64,000 nucleotides of DNA, from positions 1 to 64,000 of the forward strand of contig CAAEVK010000012.1 in the NCBI GenBank assembly GCA_900759475.1. Reading direction: 5' to 3'. Each line of letters opens with the position of its first letter. The first letter of the stretch is position 1. The translations under genes were made by a program, and so were the position numbers. This stretch comes from Clostridia bacterium. GTDB lineage: Bacteria > Bacillota > Clostridia > TANB77 > CAG-508. Positions 30,561 through 38,723 of this stretch are shown piece by piece. Below the pieces are notes generated by a model. It searched no databases. It saw only the letters and a list, made by a program, of their open reading frames with translations, and was not told where the DNA came from.

Positions 30561-30998
30561 TTATTTTAATTCTCTTCTATTATTTTGAATCGTTTTTAAA
30601 GCTTCTTCTAATGTTGCTTCTAATTCCATCAAAACATTATCTGCATAATCTTTTGTTCCTTTAGAAATTTCCCTAGACATTTCATTTGCAGTTTCTATAA
30701 TTTCTGCTTTTTGTTCATAAGCCTTTCTTGTTATTTCGTGTTCGTCAATCATAGCAATAATTCTATTTTCTGCTTCTTTTACAATGCCATCAGCTTCTTT
30801 TTGCGCTTCTTCAATAATACGTTGTCTTTCTTCTTTTACCCATTTTGCTTGTTTTAGTTCATCTGGAAGTTTTAATCGAATTTCTTTTATAATTTCTAAA
30901 ATTTCTTCTTTATCTACGATTCCTTTTCCAGAAAAAGGTATACTTTTACTTCTTTCTAAAATGTCCTCTAGTGTTTCAAGTAGTGTGAAAATTTCCAT
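30561..30998 (-). CDS. Coiled-coil protein (ATP synthase B/E-subunit-like) next to rsmD
   Basis: A 145-aa, almost entirely helical, acidic protein with a long heptad-like region (RQRIIEEAQKEADGIVKEAENRI) resembling ATPase stalk subunits or DivIVA-like proteins. Genes of this type commonly follow rsmD in clostridia. Function unknown. It starts 9 bp after the rsmD stop and is therefore probably in the same operon. Confidence 0.75.
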   Translation of the reverse strand: MEIFTLLETLEDILERSKSIPFSGKGIVDKEEILEIIKEIRLKLPDELKQAKWVKEERQRIIEEAQKEADGIVKEAENRIIAMIDEHEITRKAYEQKAEIIETANEMSREISKGTKDYADNVLMELEATLEEALKTIQNNRRELK

Positions 30999-31006
30999 TG
31001 GTTTTT

Positions 31007-31558
31007 TTACCCCTTTCGACTTAAAAATAATAGCTTTACTCTGCCATATTTTCTTGCATCATCTATTTTTATATTTAATGTTTTTATTTTATTTTCTTTT
31101 TCATTAGAATCTGTTTCTAAAACAATAAATCCATTGTCTTTTAATAAATTATCTTTTAACACAAGTTCTATTGCTTCTATATCATAATTAGTTTCATATG
31201 GTGGATCTAAAAAAATAATATCAAATTTTATTTGTTTTACTTCTTCTAATACTTTTTTATAATCCTTTATTATTAGTTTTGCTTTATCTTGCATTTTTGT
31301 TTTGTAAATATTTTTTTCTATTACCTTTGCCGCCTGATGTGAATTTTCTCCAAAATAGGCAATTTTAGCACCCCTACTTAAAGCCTCCAAGCCCAAAGCA
31401 CCACTTCCTGCAAATAAGTCTAATACAATTGCTTCTTCTAGTTGAAAATTAATTTTATTGAATAATGCTTCTTTTACTCTGTCTAAAGTTGGTCTTGTAT
31501 TATTCCCTTCTAAAGTGTACAGTTTTGTACCTCTAGCATTTCCACTAATTATTCTCAT
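31007..31558 (-). CDS. rsmD: 16S rRNA (guanine966-N2)-methyltransferase RsmD
   Basis: The 183-aa protein has MRIISGNARGTKL at the start, TRPTLDRVKEALFNKI, the SAM-binding LDLFAGSGALGLEALSRGA, and the catalytic IIFLDPPY motif (D/NPPY). It methylates G966 of 16S rRNA. The start at 31558 is chosen for AAGGAAAATT. coaD, its frequent neighbour, is not next to it here. Confidence 0.93.
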   Translation of the reverse strand: MRIISGNARGTKLYTLEGNNTRPTLDRVKEALFNKINFQLEEAIVLDLFAGSGALGLEALSRGAKIAYFGENSHQAAKVIEKNIYKTKMQDKAKLIIKDYKKVLEEVKQIKFDIIFLDPPYETNYDIEAIELVLKDNLLKDNGFIVLETDSNEKENKIKTLNIKIDDARKYGRVKLLFLSRKG

Positions 31559-31736
31559 AATTTTCCTTAAATTATATTTATATTTTATTAAATAATTTGA
31601 ATATGTCAATATTATTAACACAATTGTAACATAGTTTTAACACAGCTGTAATAATATTTCCACAATACGCTTGTATTATATCGTATTCTATTCGTTTTTG
31701 CAATACATTTACATAAAAATTTGTCTTGCCTTAATT

Positions 31737-31782
31737 AAAAAAGTAAATTCCACTTAAAGTTTAAATGGAATTTACTTTTTTT
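31737..31782. terminator. Strong symmetrical terminator hairpin
   Basis: A perfect 16-bp stem (31737-31752 and 31766-31781) has A and T runs at its feet on both strands. It lies in the 488-bp gap between rsmD and ftsH and could end a short transcript from the GC-richer segment at 31844-32008. Confidence 0.75.
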
Positions 31783-31843
31783 CAAAAATGATATAATTAC
31801 ATTAAGATACTTTCTATAGGTCTTAGATAAATTTTTAAAAAAT

Positions 31844-32008
31844 TTACACACTCTCTCTTTTGACAAAATCAAATTTGATATTATCAAGTGCAGTCCGCTC
31901 AGCAAGGACAAACGGTATAATATCCTTACTTTTATATTTCTCTTGCAACCACACCAGAAGCCAAAAATCGAATATCGGACATCTGGCATCAAAAAAAACA
32001 CTCACCAT
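31844..32008 (-). other. GC-richer segment: small ORF or structured RNA, unresolved
   Basis: Base composition here is clearly richer in GC than the flanks. A 54-codon minus-strand reading (ATG 32008, stop 31844) gives a plausible soluble peptide (VWLQEKYKSKDIIPFVLAE), but it has no Shine-Dalgarno and uses CCG, CTG and GAG codons rare in neighbours. It also contains one in-frame CGG (31897-31899 region). The segment has complementary stretches (for example GTCCG near 31976 with CGGAC near 31896) and ends in a strong terminator, so a non-coding RNA is an alternative. I cannot decide between them. Confidence 0.3.
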
Positions 32009-32046
32009 TTTTGCATATTACAAAAACGATAGATGTTTTTTTCTTT

Positions 32047-33843
32047 TTATTCAAAAATTCTTTGAAATTCTTCTGCAGAAATTACTTCTTTTTCTAATAA
32101 CTTTTCTGCTACTGCATGTAGTTTATCCATATTGGCTAAAATAATTTCTTGTGCTTGTACATAGGCAGCATCAATTAATTTTTTTACTTCTGCTCCAATT
32201 GCTGCTTCTATATTTTCTCCAAATAAATTTGGTTCATATGGATCTTTTGGTTTTAGGGCAATTGGTCCTATTGTATCACTCATTCCATATACTGTTACCA
32301 TATCTTTTGCCACTTCTGTAGCAACTTCTATATCGTTACTTGCTCCTGTAGATATATCATTTAATGCAATTTTTTCTGCTGCTCTTCCACCTAAAAGTGC
32401 AATTAATTTTTCTTGCATTTCTGTCCTTGAAATATAGTATTTGTCTTCATTTGTTTTATACATGGTATAGCCACCAGCAATTCCTCTTGGTATAATAGAA
32501 ACTTCCTTTACATCCTGTTGTGTTGGTAAATATTTACTTACAATAGCATGTCCTGCTTCATGGTAAGCTGTTAGTTTTTTATCTTTATCTGATATAACTC
32601 TACTATGTTTTTCTATTCCTACAGTTACTTTCTTTACTGCATCTTCTAAATCTGATTTGCAAATTTCTTTATGTTTTTTCATAGTTGCAATAATAGCTGA
32701 TTCATTTAAAATATTAGCTAATTCCGCTCCTGTAAATCCTGCGGTATCTCCTGCAATGTCTTTTAAGTCTACATCAGAAGCAAATTTTTTGTCTTTGCTA
32801 TGCACTTTTAGAATTTCTTCTCTTCCATTTAAATCTGGAGTTGCAATTGTAATTTGTCTGTCAAATCTTCCCGGTCTTAGCAAAGCTTTATCTAACATTT
32901 CCGGTCTATTGGTTGCTGCTAATACAATAATTGTTTCGTCACTTTCAAATCCATCCATTTCTACTAATAATTGATTTAGTGTTTGATTGTTTTCTGTTTC
33001 TCCGCCACTGCCACCAGTTCTTCTTGAGCCAATAGCATCAATTTCGTCAATAAACACAATACATGGAGAAATTTTTTTTGCTTTTTCAAATAGTTTTCTA
33101 ACACGAGATGCTCCAAGTCCAGCAAACATTTCAATAAATTCAGAACCACTCATGCTAATAAAAGGTACTCCTGCTTCTCCTGCAATGGCTTTGGCAATTA
33201 ATGTTTTTCCTGTCCCTGGTTTTCCATATAGCAAAATGCCTTTTGGAATTTTAGCACCCATTTTTTGAAATTTCTCTGGTTCTTTTAAAAAGTCTACAAT
33301 TTCAATTAGTTCTGCTTTTTCTTCTTCTAGTCCTGCTACATCTTCAAAACTAACCCCTGTATTGTTGTTTTCTTCTCCTCCATAGATTTTTCCTTTATCT
33401 CCCAAGCCTTGCATTTTAAATATTAATATAAATAAAATAACAATCATAATAGTTGGTAATAAAGAAAAGACTGCTTCAAATATTTTTCCAAATACATTAG
33501 CTGGCTTTTGTATTAATTCTATTTGATTACCTTTTAATTTTTCTTCTTGAATTAGTTCTACAAAAGCTTGTGTGCTTGGAAGAATTGTTGTTTTTTGTTC
33601 TTCCTCGCTTTGCCCTTTTAGTTGTACTTTCGCAGCACTGCTCCCTACTGTCATTTCTATTTTCTCTATTTCACCATTTGCTATCTTTTCAATTAAGTCT
33701 GTATATGCTAATTCTTTTTCATTATTTTGTGTCTTGTTTTGATTAATCAATACAATTGTAACAATTGTTGCTACTATAATCAAGGCTGCTAATGCTATTG
33801 TAATAATTAGCATTTTTTTATTATTTTTTGGTTTTTCTTTCAA
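32047..33843 (-). CDS. ftsH: ATP-dependent zinc metalloprotease FtsH
   Basis: The 598-aa protein has two N-terminal membrane helices (about 10-30 and 118-140) and an AAA+ module with Walker A LLYGKPGTGKTLIA, Walker B CIVFIDEIDAIG and the SRH ATNRPEMLDKALLRPGRFDR. The zinc protease follows, with TAYHEAGHAIVS (HExxH). It degrades membrane and regulatory proteins. The start is TTG at 33843 behind GGAGGAAAATAA. All CGG triplets are out of phase. It follows alr and the DUF1189 gene on the same strand. Confidence 0.97.
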   Translation of the reverse strand: MKEKPKNNKKMLIITIALAALIIVATIVTIVLINQNKTQNNEKELAYTDLIEKIANGEIEKIEMTVGSSAAKVQLKGQSEEEQKTTILPSTQAFVELIQEEKLKGNQIELIQKPANVFGKIFEAVFSLLPTIMIVILFILIFKMQGLGDKGKIYGGEENNNTGVSFEDVAGLEEEKAELIEIVDFLKEPEKFQKMGAKIPKGILLYGKPGTGKTLIAKAIAGEAGVPFISMSGSEFIEMFAGLGASRVRKLFEKAKKISPCIVFIDEIDAIGSRRTGGSGGETENNQTLNQLLVEMDGFESDETIIVLAATNRPEMLDKALLRPGRFDRQITIATPDLNGREEILKVHSKDKKFASDVDLKDIAGDTAGFTGAELANILNESAIIATMKKHKEICKSDLEDAVKKVTVGIEKHSRVISDKDKKLTAYHEAGHAIVSKYLPTQQDVKEVSIIPRGIAGGYTMYKTNEDKYYISRTEMQEKLIALLGGRAAEKIALNDISTGASNDIEVATEVAKDMVTVYGMSDTIGPIALKPKDPYEPNLFGENIEAAIGAEVKKLIDAAYVQAQEIILANMDKLHAVAEKLLEKEVISAEEFQRIFE

Positions 33844-33856
33844 TTATTTTCCTCCT

Positions 33857-34885
33857 TTATATTACACCACTGCCATCAACCGCATCATCATTTTCTTCTT
33901 TTTTCTCTTTCTTTTTGTCTTTTGGCTCTTTTTCTTTATTTTTTTGTTCTTCTTTTTCCTTTTCTTCTTTTTGTTCTAATTCTTCTCTTACTTTTTTCTG
34001 CTCTTCAGCTAATTTTACAAGTTCTATTTGTTGTTTAATCATTTCTGCCCTAATCATTAAAATTGCTGTTACTACATAAATATAAGCAATTGCATTATAC
34101 ATTACTCTGAAATATTGTATTTCAAATCCTGTAAGCATATTAATAATCATGTAAATAGCATATAATATTATTGATAGTGTTAAAGCATAAATAGAAATAT
34201 TTACAATTGGCATATATTTTAATTTCATTTTTGCAATTCTTGAAGTAAATAAACCTAAAATCGATAGCAAAATTACATCTGAAAAAGTTAAAACAATGTA
34301 AATAGAAAATAAATATATAGCAGTTGTTAAATAAAATGCTCCATATAATGATGTTACATTAATAGCATCAATATAGTTTACCATTTGCTCTTTGGTAAAT
34401 TCTTCTGTTCCAAATTGCTTCATTATTTCTTGATATTCATAATAAATTGGGTTTTCTTGGCTTTGCAAATTAATAAAAACACCATTTTTTAAAAATAACA
34501 TTGCTGTTTCATATTTTTTTATTTCTTCTTGGTATTCTTTTTGTTTTTGAACATCTTCTGTATCATCTATAATAATTTTTGATAAGATTCCATTATTATT
34601 TTCTATAATAACAGCATCTTCTGCATAAACTGTTAAGTTTCCTTGTGCGTATTGAAAATCTGGTATTTCATTTTTTAATATATCTATTGTTTTTGTATAG
34701 ATTTGTGCAAATTTATATGTTAATCCAATAGCTACTATTAAAGAAAAAATAATCATTAATTTAATGAAATAACCTAATGCTTTTGAAAATTTTTCTACTG
34801 CAAATATATCATAATTTTCTACATTGAAGATACTCATTTTTAGTCTTTTCCAAAAACCTATTTTTTGTGTTCCATTATTTTCCAC
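33857..34885 (-). CDS. DUF1189-type membrane protein
   Basis: 342 aa with an N-terminal helix (about 38-60), an extracytoplasmic region, a cluster of four or five helices (about 175-285), and a highly charged Lys/Glu tail of about 55 residues. This layout, with FWKRLKMSIFNVENYDIFA at the start, matches DUF1189. Function unknown. The start is GTG at 34885, overlapping the alr stop by 1 bp (TAGTG) behind AGGAGGG, which shows translational coupling to alr. Confidence 0.75.
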   Translation of the reverse strand: MENNGTQKIGFWKRLKMSIFNVENYDIFAVEKFSKALGYFIKLMIIFSLIVAIGLTYKFAQIYTKTIDILKNEIPDFQYAQGNLTVYAEDAVIIENNNGILSKIIIDDTEDVQKQKEYQEEIKKYETAMLFLKNGVFINLQSQENPIYYEYQEIMKQFGTEEFTKEQMVNYIDAINVTSLYGAFYLTTAIYLFSIYIVLTFSDVILLSILGLFTSRIAKMKLKYMPIVNISIYALTLSIILYAIYMIINMLTGFEIQYFRVMYNAIAYIYVVTAILMIRAEMIKQQIELVKLAEEQKKVREELEQKEEKEKEEQKNKEKEPKDKKKEKKEENDDAVDGSGVI

Positions 34886-35988
34886 TATTGATATTCCCTC
34901 CTTACTTTAGCATCAATATATATAGGTTTTATATTCATAATAACTTCATCTCCAATATTAGCCTCTATGTTAGTAATATCTATTACCATATGGTGCATAC
35001 CAATTTGCCCTAAAACTTTGCAAGGTTTTTCATTGATAAAAACTGTTATACTGTTTTGTTTTAAAAACCTTTTTAAAGCCCCATATATATCTCGTATACA
35101 GTCTATTTTCCTAAACATGTCATTCGCCGTTTTTAAGTTAAATCCTTCTTGATAGCCACAAGGAATAATTGCTACTTTTGTTTCTTTTTTTGTTTTATAT
35201 GTTCTAGAATAACCAATTGGAAAGTTTTTTGGCAATACCTTAATTTCTGTAATATTTGTTTTTAAATAAGCAATTTTTTTTAATCCTACATTGTTTTCTA
35301 CTAATATTCTTCCTAAAAAAGCAGAACCTATTCTAGCAGCATTTAATCTCATAATAGGATATTTTAAAAATGCTGATGAATTACAAATATGCAACATTCC
35401 AGGTTGTATATCATTTTGCTTTAAAACTTCAATTATATCCATAAATCGGTTAAATTGCTGTCTGGTATATTTTTCGTTTTTAGAAAAGCTTTCTGAAAAA
35501 TGCGAAAATGTTCCTTCTATTTTTAAATTTTTAAATTCTTTGTATACTTTTAAAATGTCATATATATTAGAATATAAAAATCCATATCTTCCAAAACCTG
35601 TATCAATTTTGATATGTGCTCTTATGGGAGAACCTATGTTATTGGCTACTTGTGCAGCTTCTAATGAACCAATGGTTAATATAATATTGTTTTCCACAAG
35701 TTGCCTTACTTCTTCTAATAAACATGTAGAAGATAGTAATAAAATATCTGCCTTAATAGAAGCTTTTCTTAATGCAATTGCTTCTTCAACAGTAGATACT
35801 GCTAAAAAATCTATGCCATTATCAATTAAAAATTTTGCATATTCTAGTAGCCCAAGTCCATAACCATTTCCTTTTACTACACCAATAATTTGATAAGGAT
35901 TTTTTTTGTTGACTTGCATTTTTTCTATATTTTTTATTACTTGAATATTATGTCTTAAGTCTTTTTTGTTAATAATCAGTTTGGTCAT
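34885..35988 (-). CDS. alr: Alanine racemase
   Basis: The 367-aa PLP enzyme makes D-Ala for peptidoglycan. The PLP-lysine motif is VVKGNGYGLG near residue 40; further motifs are HIKIDTGFGRYGF, HICNSSAFLKYP, MRLNAARIGSAF and the catalytic-tyrosine region PIGYSRTYKT. It is fused by 1-bp overlap to the DUF1189 gene. No in-frame CGG. Confidence 0.93.
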   Translation of the reverse strand: MTKLIINKKDLRHNIQVIKNIEKMQVNKKNPYQIIGVVKGNGYGLGLLEYAKFLIDNGIDFLAVSTVEEAIALRKASIKADILLLSSTCLLEEVRQLVENNIILTIGSLEAAQVANNIGSPIRAHIKIDTGFGRYGFLYSNIYDILKVYKEFKNLKIEGTFSHFSESFSKNEKYTRQQFNRFMDIIEVLKQNDIQPGMLHICNSSAFLKYPIMRLNAARIGSAFLGRILVENNVGLKKIAYLKTNITEIKVLPKNFPIGYSRTYKTKKETKVAIIPCGYQEGFNLKTANDMFRKIDCIRDIYGALKRFLKQNSITVFINEKPCKVLGQIGMHHMVIDITNIEANIGDEVIMNIKPIYIDAKVRREYQ

Positions 35989-36085
35989 ATATTACTCCTT
36001 TAAATGGGTTAATATAGTTTTTATAGTATGTGCCATTTTTTAATATGGAGCTACTTAAAAAACGTCAACTTTTCACTCACCCCAA

Positions 36086-37141
36086 TTATTGTTTTTGAAT
36101 CTTGCTTTTAGATAATACAATTTTTTTATATAATTTTTCACTTATTTTATACAATTTATAGGTTATTGGCTTAAATGGTATATAAATTTCTCCTATGAAT
36201 TCTGTAAATTCTGCTCCAAATCCCTTTTTAAATCGATACAATCCATATTGTGGGTGAGATTCATCTACAATACCACAAACCCCTCTAAAGTCATATATAT
36301 CATGTTTAGCAGTAATTGCTTCTTGTATTGCTTCCCATTGTAATAAGTAATTTGGCATTAAATTTCTGTATTGATTACTACTTGCACCATATAAGTACCA
36401 TGTTTTATTACCATACATAATTGGTATAATTCCTGCTATTGGCTTGTCCTCATAATATGCCATTAATAATTCCATATGCTCTGGTGCTAATTCATCATAC
36501 ATTTTTTCAAAGTATTCTAGTGGTCTTATTATAAATCCATCTCGTTTTCCAGTTTCAACCATAATTTTATGAAAATCTTTTAAATCTTCTTTATTAGCAT
36601 GTTTAATAATTACACCTTTTTTGGTTGCTAGTCTTATATTATACCTTGTTTTTGAATGAAAGTTTTCAAATATTTCTTCTTTTGTTTTTCCTTTTATATC
36701 TAAACGAAATACATAACGAGGTTGTATTTCCTCTGAAAAATTCTTGGCATCATCTTTTATTTTGTATCCTAGTTTCTCTACAATATTTCTAAATTCTTTA
36801 TCATTACTTTTAATATCTGGTTCTATTTTTAATACAAAGGCATGATATTTTTGAGCAAGCTCTTTTAACCCATCTGTTAATTGTTGTAACACCTCCTGAT
36901 TGTGTATATCACAAATAGGTCCTCTTGATGAATACATCATTGTACCAAATAAAGGAATTTTTCTAATTAATACACTAATAGAACCAATAATGTTTCCATT
37001 TTTATCTTCTACTAAAACAATTTCATTCGTCCAACTAGATTTTACCTGTCCCCATTCTAATGATTGCTGAAAATTACATCTTTCATGTTTTTTTAAAAAT
37101 TCAATATATTTTTCTTTATTTTCTTCTGTCACTAGTTTCAC
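36086..37141 (-). CDS. FemAB/MurM-like peptidoglycan peptidyltransferase
   Basis: The 351-aa protein has two GNAT-like folds. Characteristic stretches are NFQQSLEWGQVKSSW near the start, YSSRGPICDIH, YVFRLDIKGKTKEEIFENFHS, SKTRYNIRLATKKGV and YLLQWEAIQEA. The family adds amino acids from aminoacyl-tRNA to the lipid II peptide cross-bridge or acts on related substrates. I chose GTG at 37141, which has AAAGGA upstream, over a TTG further out. It lies between cysS and alr, fitting a wall-synthesis role. Confidence 0.85.
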   Translation of the reverse strand: MKLVTEENKEKYIEFLKKHERCNFQQSLEWGQVKSSWTNEIVLVEDKNGNIIGSISVLIRKIPLFGTMMYSSRGPICDIHNQEVLQQLTDGLKELAQKYHAFVLKIEPDIKSNDKEFRNIVEKLGYKIKDDAKNFSEEIQPRYVFRLDIKGKTKEEIFENFHSKTRYNIRLATKKGVIIKHANKEDLKDFHKIMVETGKRDGFIIRPLEYFEKMYDELAPEHMELLMAYYEDKPIAGIIPIMYGNKTWYLYGASSNQYRNLMPNYLLQWEAIQEAITAKHDIYDFRGVCGIVDESHPQYGLYRFKKGFGAEFTEFIGEIYIPFKPITYKLYKISEKLYKKIVLSKSKIQKQ

Positions 37142-37191
37142 AGCTTGTCCTTTCCCAAAATTTGTACAATACAAATTTTGTTTTTTTATTG

Positions 37192-37210
37192 GAGTGTATG
37201 ATATACACTC
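37192..37210. repeat. Short perfect hairpin between cysS and the femAB-like gene
   Basis: Arms 37192-37199 and 37203-37210 pair perfectly with a 3-nt loop, just after the cysS stop. There is no clear T run on the minus strand, so it may be a processing or weak terminator stem. Confidence 0.4.
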
Positions 37211-37219
37211 TTAAATTAA

Positions 37220-38611
37220 TTACATTTTTTGCAATTCCATTCCTGTTTTGCTATCCTTAATACAATATCCTAATTTTTGAATTTCATCTCTTAATCTATC
37301 TGATTCTGCCCAGTTTTTTTGTTCTCTTGCTAATTTTCTTTGTTTTACTAATTTTTCTACTTCTTTTGGTAAATCAAGTTCTAACTTTTCTTTTGAAGCA
37401 TTAGCTAAGTTTAAACCTAAAACCTCATCAAATTTGCAAATTAGTTGATAAAAATCTTTTGATTTTTTTTCATTTCTAATAATGTCCCAGACTACACTCA
37501 TTGCACTTGTTACATTTAGATTATCATTTATTTCCTGTAAGAATTTTTCTTCATAATTACTTAAAACTTCTTTTTTTATTATTTCTGTACCATTTTTATG
37601 CTTTTGTAGTCCATCTCTTAACCTTTCTAATGACGTCTGAGCAGCTTTTGCTCCTTCCCAAGTAAAATTTAGTTTCTTTGTATAATTTGAACTAAAACAA
37701 AATAATTTATACGCTAAAGGCTCAATTCCTTTTTCCTGTAAGTTATCTAATGTATAAGTATTTCCCAAACTCTTTCCCATTTTCCCGCCATCCACTTGTA
37801 AAAATTCTACATGCATCCAAATTTTGGCAGGTATTTTCCCTGTTGCTCCTTTACTTTGTGCAATTTCATTTTCATGATGAGTTGGAATATGGTCAACTCC
37901 TCCTGTATGAATATCAAATTCTTCCCCTAAATATTTTCTCCCCATGGTAGAACATTCAATATGCCATCCTGGATAAGATAGTCCCCATGGACTATCCCAC
38001 TTCATTAAATGGTTTTCTGGTGCTTTTATCCAAACAGCAAAATCATATGGATTTTTCTTTTCTTCATCTACTTCTACCCTTGCACCAGCTATTTGCTCAT
38101 CTAATTTTCTATTTGATAAAACTGGGTATTTATCTAATTTAGTAATATCAAAATAAATTCCTTTACTTGTTTCATAAGCATATCCATTATTTAATAATTC
38201 TTGCACAAATTCTATCATTTCTTGTATGTAATCTGTTGCTTTAATAATATATTCTGGTTTATTTATATTTAGGCGTTCAACGTCCTTCATAAATGCATTT
38301 GTATAAAATGCTGCTATTTCATATGGATTTTTATTTTCTTTTTTAGCTGCTTTTAGCATTTTGTCTTCGCCTTCATCTGCATCTGATTCTAAGTGTCCTA
38401 CATCTGTTATATTCATAACATGTTTTAACTCATAGCCATTATATTTTAATGTTCTTCTTAATAAATCCATAAATAAATAGGCTCTAAAATTTCCAATATG
38501 TGCATAACTATATACCGTTGGTCCACAAGTATATATTTTTACTAAGTTTCCCTCTATTGGCTTTAGTTCTTCTGTTTGTTTTGTTAATGTATTATATAGT
38601 TTTATTGCCAT
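37220..38611 (-). CDS. cysS: Cysteinyl-tRNA synthetase
   Basis: The 463-aa class I enzyme has the zinc and HIGH region KIYTCGPTVYSYAHIGNFRAY, GWHIECSTMGRKYLG, HHENEIAQSKG, and the KMSKS equivalent GGKMGKSLGNT. It charges tRNA-Cys. The start at 38611 is chosen for AAGGAGGATAAT. CGG triplets are out of phase (GGC GGG and similar). Confidence 0.97.
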   Translation of the reverse strand: MAIKLYNTLTKQTEELKPIEGNLVKIYTCGPTVYSYAHIGNFRAYLFMDLLRRTLKYNGYELKHVMNITDVGHLESDADEGEDKMLKAAKKENKNPYEIAAFYTNAFMKDVERLNINKPEYIIKATDYIQEMIEFVQELLNNGYAYETSKGIYFDITKLDKYPVLSNRKLDEQIAGARVEVDEEKKNPYDFAVWIKAPENHLMKWDSPWGLSYPGWHIECSTMGRKYLGEEFDIHTGGVDHIPTHHENEIAQSKGATGKIPAKIWMHVEFLQVDGGKMGKSLGNTYTLDNLQEKGIEPLAYKLFCFSSNYTKKLNFTWEGAKAAQTSLERLRDGLQKHKNGTEIIKKEVLSNYEEKFLQEINDNLNVTSAMSVVWDIIRNEKKSKDFYQLICKFDEVLGLNLANASKEKLELDLPKEVEKLVKQRKLAREQKNWAESDRLRDEIQKLGYCIKDSKTGMELQKM

Positions 38612-38666
38612 ATTATCCTCCTTCAAAATTGGTTATACAAATTTTACATTTTTAACTTTTCTATAG

Positions 38667-38689
38667 GAGGTCAAGCAAAGCTCGACCTC
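38667..38689. terminator. Hairpin between the PBP1A gene and cysS
   Basis: A GC-rich 6-bp stem extended to 10 bp with one mismatch (38667-38672 and 38684-38689) follows the minus-strand PBP stop at 38724 by about 35 bp. Confidence 0.5.
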
Positions 38690-38723
38690 TTTATATATTT
38701 TAATTTACTAAGTCTTGAACTGC

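Noticed and set aside
31844..32008. 6S RNA
   Set aside because: Some complementarity exists, but I cannot build the long rod with a central bubble, so the name is not justified.
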